From Branchiostoma floridae (taxonomy: Eukaryota > Chordata > Leptocardii > Amphioxiformes > Branchiostomatidae), in the NCBI RefSeq assembly GCF_000003815.2, contig NC_049997.1, positions 4,739,893-4,803,892 of the forward strand: 64,000 nt of DNA, written 5' to 3'. The notes under the pieces were generated by a model. It did not search any database. It was not told the DNA's origin and saw only the letters and a program-made list of their open reading frames with translations. A program made the position numbers and the translations under genes. Positions within the stretch are counted from its first letter, which is position 1; every line of letters begins with the position of its first letter. Below are positions 33,891-43,388 of this stretch, one piece after another.

Positions 33891-34880
33891 TCGATGTCTG
33901 GAATCAGTTACGGATCCAGTCACAACTGTGGCCTTGAAAGTCTGTAAATCATTATTATTCAAATTCTAAATGTTGATATGCAAATAGCCGACTTCAGACA
34001 ATCAGTACCTCCTATGTATACATATATGTTTAATTGAAAACCGTTTGTTAAACTAAACAACGCTTTAGGTAAGTAAGCACGTATCCTCTGAGTGCTCTGT
34101 CAAGAAAAGGGTATCGACAAAACGGAATGCAGTGCTAAAAAAGTGCAAACTAAAGACATTCAGCAGACAATAGAGAATTTAATACTTGTAGTTGTGTACT
34201 TTGGGTGAATTCTCAATCGCACATATGCATGATAATAACTGGATTCGATTCTGTGATGTGACAATGTGGGCGTTTTTATTTAATCGTTTTCTTATGTTTT
34301 TGGCGACGCCTCAGGGGCTATCCTAATAGAATAATTCGCGTCCGTTTGTCAGGAATTCCCCAAATGTACAGGCATGTGTGGGATATTTTTGCGCGTGCGT
34401 AGTAGGATCACCTGCATGAGTATTTCCTTGGGACTTTGTTTTGATGCAGGTTTAATTTTGTGTGATATATTCATTTCGTACAGAAAATGCCCTTACTGCT
34501 ATGTATCTAAAAAAAAAGATACATGTTTCAATTCATTCTACTTTTTTTCATTGCTTTGTCCATTTTATTTGCCCATTCTTTGTTGATAACTTACCCTTCG
34601 ATCGTACAAGCTTCCATACATTCGTGTAACATCTGTGTGCGCAATTTTCATGGTGGGTTTCATCTATGGTCTTTTTCCTTTCTGTCGAAAGCCTCACGCT
34701 GGGGAAACGGTTTACTGGTTTACACACGTAAATGGAGTTTAGCTTATATTAGAGTTATTTTATACTTTTACAGAAGTATTTCTCTCTCATTGTTGTAACA
34801 ACGCCAAGCTAGCAACAAATGCCATTCGTCTGGTTTGTGAATGTATACTTAAAATTCGACACCACTTGGCGAAATGTGAA
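33891..34880. other. Upstream region of right LRR gene
   Basis: Inverse partner of 16672-17540. It contains a dispersed-repeat copy at 34297-34400 ('gacgcctcaggggctatcc'). No gene recognised. Confidence 0.4.
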
Positions 34881-34882
34881 CT

Positions 34883-34890
34883 TATATAAG
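34883..34890 (+). promoter_or_regulatory. TATA-like box upstream of right LRR gene
   Basis: TATATAAG lies about 105 bases before the ATG, and the left copy keeps it (16661-16669). If used, transcription would start near 34912 and leave no room for the intron implied by the acceptor-like 'ttattttttag' at about 34973-34983, so only one of the two signals is likely to be real. Confidence 0.35.
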
Positions 34891-34991
34891 GACACTTGAC
34901 ACATCTTCTGAGCATATACAAATGCGATTGCTTTGAAAAGCTGTAACATATCAAATCAAACCCTTCTACTTGTTATTTTTTAGGTGACAAC

Positions 34992-37787
34992 ATGGGCAGA
35001 AAGTTACAGGAAATGGTTATTTTCCTTCTTATCTTCATGATTGAGCTCGACATGCCAGATGCAGGGGCTGAATGCAGACCGGGCTTCTCCTGTGTCAGTG
35101 ACAGTCGCAGTTTGAAACTCACCAGTATCCCCAAGAACCTACCAAAATTGATAATGTCCATGGACCTGAGATATAATACAATAACAACTTTAAGTAAGCC
35201 AGAGATGAATGTGCTGGCGAGATATAAGAACTTGGGGAGTCTAAACTTTGCTGAAAATCGTATAGCGACCGTAGATCGTTTCCCCCCTCTATTCCAGCTT
35301 CGATGGTTGAGCTTTAATAAGAACAAGATTACCTATCTTCACAAAGAGACATTTCTAAATCTACCAAGACTCGTAATTTTGTATCTGATGAAAAACCAGA
35401 TAGCAAACATTCATCCTGGGACATTTTCAAGATTAACCAAACTCAAAGAATTGTACATTGACTACAATAACATAACTATCGTTCAATGTGGCACATTCTC
35501 ATACCTACCATTGCTCCGATATTTGAGCATGGCTCACAACCAGATATTCAAAATTCAGGCTTGTGCTTTCTTAAATCTCCCCCACCTCCAAACGTTGCAT
35601 CTGCAGTCCAACCAGATAAAGGGAATTCAATCTGACACATTTTCAGACTTACCCAGGCTTCAAACTCTGTTTCTGAACGTAAACAAGATACCTAATATTC
35701 AGGCTGGTACTTTTTCAAATCTACCCAAACTCCAGTCTTTGACGCTGAGTGACAACCAGATATCCGCCCTTCCCCCGTCAATTTATAAAATCCTGTCAGT
35801 AACTTCTAATGTAGAAATGTACTACAACCCTTGGCAGTGTGACTGCAACATGGTTCCATTCAGGCTTAAAATGACCGGGACTCATTCATTTGAAAGTCAG
35901 ATAGTATGTGCCCGACCTGCTAACTTAGTGAACAAAATGCTGAAAAATATCAAACCAGAAGACCTGATCTGTGAAGAACAAACTACATCAACGATGTTTG
36001 ATACCAAAACCCCATTTACCTCATCTCCAGTGTCTACATCTTTTCCATCTGGCAATACAGAGAGAAATACTGATTCAGCAAATAATGTTGGCTCGACAAG
36101 GTTTGTTGGTAACCAATTTGACAGTGCTAATAGCTGTTCTAACGATTCAACCTTCTGTTATCATTGGTACTTTAAACACAATGCTGGCTCTCAGCCACAT
36201 CCAGCAGATGATAAGAAATGGGAAGGGTTACCAACTGAAACAACGACTGAAAGTAACAATTCCATTGAATCTCCCCCGAGCCCCCCACTATTTGTTGTTA
36301 TTGGATCTAACTGTGGTTCAATAGCTGGTACCGCCATCATTGTTGCAATCATTATCACAATACGAAGGACGAGGAGGGCTTTGTGCCCAGTTGCTGCAAA
36401 AACCAGTATTCAGAATGAAACAGTTCAGGGCCGGCTCCAGGCGACAAGTACTCAGTTTCCAAATGTTACAAAAACTACTGCTAGTGTAACAGTTTCCATG
36501 ATTGCAAGCGGTCAGGCCGACCAGGGTCAGTATCAGGATACCATTCGATATCAAAACTGCGACATTGGTAACACACCAGGTCCAAGTCCTGGAATTGGTT
36601 TGAGCACCTCAAACACCACATCTACTGTAGTAACGAGTAGCCATGGTCAGACATGGCGAGGGTTGTCTCCAAAGGAACTGCCTGTAGCCTTACTGCCAAA
36701 TCCTATGTATAATGGTACACAATCAAATCCTCCAAAAACTACATGTCCTGAAATAACAGGTGATGATTATCAAGCAACCAAAGAAACATACACGCACACC
36801 ACATCTGCTGTTAAGACTTGTTTTGCTACTCATCTGTATGAAGATATGGATGAACAAAATTATCAGGCATTGCAGGATCAGTGTCAGGCCACTATTGTAT
36901 CTAACACAAGTAGTTCATATGCTGCAATAGCTAGTGGCCATGTCCAGTCAGAGCAGGATCAGTCTGCCCGAGTAATGTACACAACAACTGTAAAGACTAG
37001 CGGCCATGGTGGCTTGTATAAAAATATGGATAGCCAACATTATCAGCTATTGCAGGGCCAGTGTCTGACCAACACTACATTTAACACAAATACCACAGCT
37101 GCGGCAGTCAACAATGGCAATGGTCAGACAGTGCAGGACCAGTCTGAAACCACCAATAGTTCCTACATAAACACCTTAGCTGTTCCAATGAAAAATATTC
37201 ATGACAAAAAAGGGCAGAATCAGTTTCAAATTGTAACTGAACACAGCGAAAACATTGGAAGTACTACAATGCTTAGTGGTCATGATGAGACAGGGCAGAT
37301 TCAGTCTCATAGCTTTACTGAGTCGAACACAAACACTACTACTACTGTAATGGTTAGTGGTCATGACCACACAGTACAGGACCAGTCTCAGGCCATTACT
37401 GAGTCGAACACAAACACTACTGCTACTGTAATGGTTAGTGGTCATGACCACACAGTACAGGACCAGTCACATGCCATCACTGAGTCCAACACAAACACTA
37501 CTACTACTGTAATGGTTAGTGGTCATGACCACACAGTACAGGACCAGTCACATGCCATCACCGAGTCCAACACAAACACTACTACTACTGTAATGGCTAG
37601 TGGTCATGACCACACAGAACAGGACCAGTCATATGCCATTACTGAAAATAAGGTCCCTGAAACCCCTCAAGGAAGTAAACCCCCTCTAGACGAGCCACCT
37701 CCCCTTCCTCCCAAACGCAAATGCGTTGTCGCCCCGTCTGAAAAACAAACCCAAGACAATTCGAACATTTACGAAGAAATGACATAA
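34992..37787 (+). CDS. LRR transmembrane receptor with tyrosine-motif tail, right copy
   Basis: 931-residue uninterrupted frame with the same plan as 13826-16558: signal peptide, N-cap, nine LRRs, C-cap (NPWQCDC…LICEE), stalk, one transmembrane helix and a long tail. The ectodomain differs by about ten substitutions, some on the exposed LRR positions (YIDYN for YIAYN, IKGIQ for IKEIQ). The tail keeps YEDM, YQAL, SSYAAI, YKNM, YQLL, PPPLPPKR and YEEM, but has four copies of the 27-residue repeat rather than three. It lacks four residues after RRTRRA and two near QDQSAR, which accounts for the 21-residue length difference. NPMY is kept. The two receptors are transcribed away from each other across the palindrome centre. 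Confidence 0.88.
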   Translation: MGRKLQEMVIFLLIFMIELDMPDAGAECRPGFSCVSDSRSLKLTSIPKNLPKLIMSMDLRYNTITTLSKPEMNVLARYKNLGSLNFAENRIATVDRFPPLFQLRWLSFNKNKITYLHKETFLNLPRLVILYLMKNQIANIHPGTFSRLTKLKELYIDYNNITIVQCGTFSYLPLLRYLSMAHNQIFKIQACAFLNLPHLQTLHLQSNQIKGIQSDTFSDLPRLQTLFLNVNKIPNIQAGTFSNLPKLQSLTLSDNQISALPPSIYKILSVTSNVEMYYNPWQCDCNMVPFRLKMTGTHSFESQIVCARPANLVNKMLKNIKPEDLICEEQTTSTMFDTKTPFTSSPVSTSFPSGNTERNTDSANNVGSTRFVGNQFDSANSCSNDSTFCYHWYFKHNAGSQPHPADDKKWEGLPTETTTESNNSIESPPSPPLFVVIGSNCGSIAGTAIIVAIIITIRRTRRALCPVAAKTSIQNETVQGRLQATSTQFPNVTKTTASVTVSMIASGQADQGQYQDTIRYQNCDIGNTPGPSPGIGLSTSNTTSTVVTSSHGQTWRGLSPKELPVALLPNPMYNGTQSNPPKTTCPEITGDDYQATKETYTHTTSAVKTCFATHLYEDMDEQNYQALQDQCQATIVSNTSSSYAAIASGHVQSEQDQSARVMYTTTVKTSGHGGLYKNMDSQHYQLLQGQCLTNTTFNTNTTAAAVNNGNGQTVQDQSETTNSSYINTLAVPMKNIHDKKGQNQFQIVTEHSENIGSTTMLSGHDETGQIQSHSFTESNTNTTTTVMVSGHDHTVQDQSQAITESNTNTTATVMVSGHDHTVQDQSHAITESNTNTTTTVMVSGHDHTVQDQSHAITESNTNTTTTVMASGHDHTEQDQSYAITENKVPETPQGSKPPLDEPPPLPPKRKCVVAPSEKQTQDNSNIYEEMT

Positions 37788-39666
37788 AATAACATTCTGA
37801 AGGATACACAACATTCTTTCAGCTTTGCAAGTAAAAAAAAATGTTAAGATTTGTTTCGAAAAGCTAACCACTATGACCAAAGTGAGATGCTCATTTGAAA
37901 TTTGGGAGATTGCATTTGAAAAATTCTTTCGGATTAATTGCGTGTGTGCAAAAATGAATATTAGTGACATGTTTTTTTTGGTACTATGTAAATATTGTAT
38001 TGTATGTAAGTGTTATGTGTATACGTATCCAGGGCCCCAATGAAAAGCAGTGTTTGTCACTGATGGGGGCTTACCCTGATAAATGAATAAAAGCAACAAC
38101 AATGTCAAGTAAAACATTATCTCAAGCTTGTAACTTAAATGTGAAACCTGATTATCACTGTCCGTCCAAAGTTCTTGTCGTGACTGAATTGCTAGCAAAA
38201 TATATGGACATCTCCTGAAAATAATCTTTTAAACAAATGTTTACATCTGCTTATCGTTTTATGATTGTCATGTCTCATAATATGTACTTAAAAAACCAAC
38301 AGGGTATTTCCATTATTCTTTACGTGATTTTATCTATACCGTAGCAATTATTACCCGAAGAATGATGTATTTCTGAAGATTTTGAATTAAGTAAACTTGT
38401 TCCTTAGTATTTCTCCCAGAGTGTATGAATATGTACATATGTGATCTGAAATGGACAGGCACACTGTGTGACTGTGTACCTTACCTTAGATCCTCCATCA
38501 ATACTGTTGCATTGTGTGTGTACCAAGCATGTATTATTGCTCATCAGTAGCCATACATATGATTTGTATTTCATTGAATACATTCAGTTGTGTACGACAT
38601 ATAGTACTTATCATGAAAAGAATTTGTGGCTTGGAAAGTATGATACGTAAATTGCTTATATGGCCAAATAGAAGTCATGATGTTGCTACTAGCATTTGAT
38701 TTTCTTTATTATGAAATGTCATCTATTAAACCCTTTTGTTGTATTACTCTTTTATTATCAACATTGATGCTCTTGTTTTCACAAAACAAAGGATACTTCA
38801 TAAAATATACTGTATGTACAGCACTATGATATGTTTCAGCTCAGACACAAGCAGAGAAATTATTGTATACTGCTTTTTCATGGAATCTTGAAAGACGTAT
38901 TACAGCGGAGGTAAACTAAGCAATTATCTTCTTGAACTAGTTTAACTGTAATTTACAACACAAAAATTGAAGCAATTATGTTCTTCATAAGCTCTGAGTA
39001 GAGATGTAATGTTGTCCGAATTTATCTACTTCAACAATATTTGGCAAAATCCACTCAATTCTTCATACCATTTGCTATAATTATTGAGTCATTTTGCAGG
39101 GTGACAGTGTGTCTTTAGTACTGGTCTTATGTACCACCGTGCTACCAAGTGAGGATTGCTTTCAATTCTTTTTGGAAGAAACATAAAAAACTGTCACCTA
39201 TTAAAAGGCATGTTGTTATACAATTATAGACTTGTATTTCGAACGTACATTTTGTATAGAAGTGACAGGAAGTAGTTGAGAGAATAGGTCTCACCTTGTA
39301 TGCTGAATGTGTAGTTTCTTTTATTAAAAATGTAAATCTACATTTAATGGTAAGACTTATCTTTGATTCACAGTACACACAATGAATCCCGACTAGGGCT
39401 AGGGGACACATTACATATACAGAGAACGGCCCTTCACGCGTCCTTGATATTCAAGCACAATTTGCAACTGAAAACTATTGATAAGTAAAAAATCTGGATT
39501 ACAATTAGCTTATTACCGATTTTGTTTCTGTGGTTATTGTTTAATACAGAATGTTATAAATGAAACGAGACATTAAAACCACTGCAATTCCTTAGAAACC
39601 CGCAGAAATGGCAAAGTGCCCCGAATGGGCCCGATGACTGCAAATCTAGTTTTGATAAATGCTCTA
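37788..39666. other. 3' region of right LRR gene and AT-rich intergenic DNA
   Basis: AATAAA at 38086-38091 is the candidate poly(A) signal. At about 37985 is the single-TA empty site of the element present at 12910-13637. No gene was recognised between 38100 and 39660. Confidence 0.5.
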
Positions 39667-39867
39667 ACGCTAGTTCACCTTTTTCCGCGTGGTATCCTAT
39701 ATCCGTTGTTTTGCCGAACATGGTTTAGGGATATTCATATCAATTCGACGAATGGTGGTTTCAAATTACAATTTCCTTAATTTCAAATGATGCCATTTGA
39801 AATCATCATCTGTCGTTTTTAGAAACAACGGATATAAGTTACTCCGCGAATAAAGGTGAACTAGCGT
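39667..39867. mobile_element. 201-bp MITE with TA target (right)
   Basis: Partner of 10999-11195, with ends ACGCTAGTTCACCTTT / AAAGGTGAACTAGCGT and TA on both sides. Confidence 0.85.
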
Positions 39868-40046
39868 TACCAGTTAAGTCATTCCAACGCTACGATTAGA
39901 CATGTCAAAAAAAAAAAAAACTCGTCCGTGGCAGTCGGTTTGCATACCAATGTCCAGACGTATTTTCCCTATATCTTAGGGCTTTCACCTTTGACCTGCA
40001 CATGCGCAGTTGGATTTATGAACGTGACGTTTAATGGCGCTAGGTA

Positions 40047-40853
40047 CGAGGGGTGATAAAGAGTTCTCGGCCTCACCCAGACATGATTAGAACAACTCAA
40101 ATACAGTACAATAAAATGCTTAATTTTGGGATTTTTTTGACCAAAAACGTTCTTGTTCCCTGGTCTTATAACCAAATGACCTAAATTTTGGTAAATAGGT
40201 GCACTAGATATTCATTGAAATGACCCATGCATAGTTCTGGCATAAACCACTTCAAAATTATATATTTGGGGATTTTTTAGGTTGTACTGGAAGAGTCCAT
40301 TCTTACATGGAGGGTGAATCCATAAAATTTAGTTTTAGACGGGTGATGATTCAATATTCCACTTTTAGCGGAAGTGTTTTTGGACTGGTCTATATTACCT
40401 TTGCATGCCGTTTTTGCTTAGTTTAACTTCGGACTGTCCGCTGACTTCTACTCGGAAATCCTCCTCAAAGTAACTGGATTAAAAGTAGGACGTGGTCATA
40501 ATAAAAGGCCATGTTTTCAGTGGGAGTATTTCAGGACTGGTCTATTGTGCAAATTCACATGGGGTGCACTGGAAGAGTCCATTCTTGCACTGGGAATTTT
40601 GTAAGATTCGTTTTGGGGTGTCATTAAGTGTCATTAGTAGAAGTGACTTTTAAACAAAAGTGTTCCATTTTTGCATATGGGTGATTTTGGAATAGTCTAT
40701 TGTTGCATGGGGAGGGAGATGGCTGAAATATGCTGTATTTGCTCTCAAGCAAATGTCGGCCTTTCTAGTAGACTTTATACTTGACATCTCGAAATCTGAG
40801 ATGTGTTTATTATTTCTGGGTGAGGTCGAGGACTTATTGATCACCCCTCATAC
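40047..40853. mobile_element. Inverted-end element, right version with different interior
   Basis: Ends match 10281-10808 (tacgaggggtgataaagag…cctcaccc and ggtgaggtcgaggactt…cccctcatac). Near one end about 60 internal bases also match, but most of the interior is unrelated to the left copy and about 280 bases longer. It contains repeated 'ggactggtctat' words. Confidence 0.55.
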
Positions 40854-41097
40854 CATAGAGGTCCTGTGTTTGAGGAGATCCACACCGCGAGCACTTTTAA
40901 GAACCCACATCACTTATCAAAAAGCGTAAGAGTCTTTCCTAGTCTGAGTGGATCAAATAAGTCTGCCCCGAAATTGTATTGTACTTACGTACAAACGTGA
41001 TGTGTTGAGCCAAAAGGAGGCTGACCGGGTATGCAAAACAAATAAACAGCTATTCCAAAAGTGAGTGACCACACAACTGGGTATTTGTTGTTTCCAG

Positions 41098-41279
41098 GCC
41101 GGCGAGGGTGCCTTGGTGAGCAGCTGGGCAGGATGGAGCTTTTCCTGTTCTTTTCGACCCTGCTGCAGTCGTTCACATTCAAAACGCCAGAGGGAGCTTC
41201 TCGTCCAAACACTGACGCCGGCGTTTTCGGTCTGACTCTGACTCCGCATCCGTTCCAGTTCAGTGCGATACCGCGTTAG
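41098..41279 (+). pseudogene. Orphan last exon of a CYP2-like P450 (right)
   Basis: An acceptor (tgtttccag, ending 41097) leads into a 60-codon frame: RRGCLGEQLGRMELFLFFST… then …TLTPHPFQFSAIPR and TAG. This is the family pattern for the haem-binding loop end (RxxCLGE, Cys = haem ligand), the L helix and the C-terminal strand of CYP2-type P450s. The exon is intact, but the upstream K-helix and I-helix exons were not found in the 3 kb before it, where a MITE and noncoding DNA lie. A relic is the simplest reading; a very long intron is the alternative. Confidence 0.75.
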
Positions 41280-41283
41280 TTTC

Positions 41284-41510
41284 TACCTTCGCCAAGAAGG
41301 TTATATTTTGGGTAACCCCTGTATGTGAGTATGTGTGGTTGTGTGTAAAAGACCAGCATAACTCGAGAGCACCTCGGATGGCTTGTTTTGATATTTAGTA
41401 TCTGACCTGGAAACTATTAGAATTTGGGCCTCCTATATAGCGGCTTGTTATAGTACTGCAGTAGAACTTCTGGGTTTAATATCTCTACTTCTGGATATGA
41501 TGTGGTAATG
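41284..41510. repeat. Dispersed repeat starting ACCTTCGCCAAGAAGGT (right)
   Basis: Partner of 9585-9905. It begins four bases after the P450 stop codon. Confidence 0.6.
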
Positions 41511-41666
41511 GCTTTTGAGTTGGCTTAAATCTAGTTATGAAAAAATTAGCCAAGATTAGACTTTCTAAAGTTCCTTCTTTAGGACATATTGTTTGTAAGG
41601 CGGTGTCGGCAAAACGAAGGACAGGAGCATTTTTGTTTGAAAAAAGGATCTAGATCTGTCTGTATA

Positions 41667-41774
41667 GTTCTCTTTCTCCTCCTCTCTCTAGATCTCCTCC
41701 ATTTCGGCTGATCTTCTACCATATTTCTCTCTCAATCTCTCCATATCTCTCTTTCTCTCTTTCTCTCTGTCTCT

Positions 41775-41808
<34 letters not shown>

Positions 41809-41809
41809 A
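41667..41809 (+). repeat. CT microsatellite
   Basis: Impure (tc)n tract followed by 'acacgagtcaggggtagg'. It occupies the place of the left-only composite insertion at 8525-9165. Confidence 0.85.
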
Positions 41810-42119
41810 CACGAGTCAGGGGTAGGATTTGTTTTGATTTAATTTTTGTTACATAAAACAAAATTCCCACAGCTTTTAAAGGAAGAACACGTCACTCTGT
41901 GTAACCTCACACCAATTCAATTAGTAGCTTTTACGGTGTACTAGACTTAAAGCAAAACCTACACAAAAAACACACGGAAACAGACTCGGATAGTGCTCTG
42001 TATCTTGTTTAGCGGAGTTTGAGGAAATAATCCCTTTTTGGGCACTTGCTTAAAATGTCTATAAAGCAGGGAAATTAAACACCATGTGTTTTTGGTGGAA
42101 CCCAATATATGACCTCGGT

Positions 42120-42380
42120 CTGCTCTCAATTAGCGTGCTTCCATGTCCTTATTTCAGGTCATTCTAATTAGTTTTAATTAGTTTTGGCTAAGGCTACACA
42201 AATAGACCGAAGGCTTACGAAATGTTTAGACACATAGGATTAAAAACTGGCTGCATGGGCCTTGTCCCCTGAATGCACATTGGGACTGAACTTACATTTG
42301 CGAACAGTTTGGAGCGTTCGTTCGGTGCTTCCCAAAAAACTAAGTAATCCCGTACATCACAGGAAGACCAAAGTCTACGG
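42120..42380. mobile_element. Right-only ~260-bp insertion
   Basis: Left-arm sequence runs on directly (near 8195-8215: tgagtaccgaggtca) where the right has about 260 extra bases between 'atgacctcggt' and 'gggtactcgcc'. No clear ends or coding content. Confidence 0.5.
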
Positions 42381-42599
42381 GTACTCGCCGCCACACAACA
42401 ACACGGCGGTCAGGGAGCGACGCCCCTGCCCACTGAGGAGCCAAAAGCCTCCAACCAGTCCCACAGACCACCTGCACTTGCACCCAAGAAAATAATCCCT
42501 TTACTTTCAGTGCCTGAGCCCTCAACAAAATGAAGTTGGTGCTTAAAATAAAGACAAAGAAGGCAGAAGCAAGTCAAGCCCTCTACAGAGACGCGCAAT

Positions 42600-42779
42600 G
42601 GACTACAACACTGCCACCACATCAGACACAAGGAAGACACCAAGAAGAACCACACAGGGAACCAAGACACCACCGTCAACCACACCATCGAGAAAAGAGA
42701 ACTACAGGAACGTCGCGTACGAGTTGTTCAAGCGCTACAATATGCTGAGAAGCCAGAGCTACAAGCCAGAGCAATGATA
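42600..42779 (+). pseudogene. Basic low-complexity reading frame (right copy)
   Basis: 59 codons (MDYNTATTSDTRKTPRRTTQ… YKPEQ). Partner of 7734-7985, which runs 24 codons longer. Family not recognised. Confidence 0.3.
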
Positions 42780-42912
42780 CAGCAAGAAGGAGGGGGCAAC
42801 ATACTGAAGAAGACTGTTTTTCTTTATTCTCGATAGTGTTAAGGGAACCTCTGTGACATATGTAACTGTTTTAGAACAATGGATGAAGTCACACTATAAG
42901 AGGTCAAGTAAG

Positions 42913-43115
42913 AAAAGCCCTGTATACGTAGGGCACCATGCACTAGGGCGATATGCACTGGATAGTTACCAGAGTATTATGCAATGAAAAGGTATATAAG
43001 TCAAGTAAGGTCATACATAGCGAAAAGCCCTATATACGTAGGGCACCATGCACTAGGGCGATATGCACTGGATAGATACCAGGGCGTTCTCCACTGGAAA
43101 GGTATATAAGTGCGA
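42913..43115 (+). repeat. Tandem 108-bp promoter-like repeats (right)
   Basis: Two direct copies start 'gaaaagccctgtatacgtag' at about 42913 and 'gaaaagccctatatacgtag' at about 43021. Each ends with 'aaaggtatataagt', a TATA-like word. The second TATA lies about 40 bases before the hammerhead-like fold, as a promoter repeat of a retroelement might. Confidence 0.6.
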
Positions 43116-43145
43116 GCTTCACGAACTTGTGTCATTTAGCCTCTA

Positions 43146-43183
43146 GCCACTGAAGAAGTTGTAGGCAACGAAACCGGTTTGGC
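43146..43183 (+). ncRNA. Hammerhead-like fold (right copy)
   Basis: GCCA (43146-43149) pairs with TGGC (43180-43183) as stem I. CTGAAGA is at 43150-43156, then one extra A, GTTG-TAGG-CAAC (43158-43169) as stem II, GAAA at 43170-43173, and ACC/GGT as a loop-less stem III. This resembles the minimal hammerheads of Penelope-like elements, but the extra A and a GUU cleavage triplet would weaken it. Confidence 0.4.
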
Positions 43184-43388
43184 CGACAGACTGAATAAAC
43201 GTTCAGAAACTTGAACTATGCGGCTCCAGATGTCTTATTGAGGGATGACTGCGGTGCGATAGATGTCGTTTAGCTGAAGGATGAGTCCACTCTACTATAT
43301 ACTGTACGGAACCAAAACGGGAACCGAACCCAGGACCTTCTAACTCATAAAGGGATTGGAGCACTAGCAGGACCATAGAGGAGCCAGC

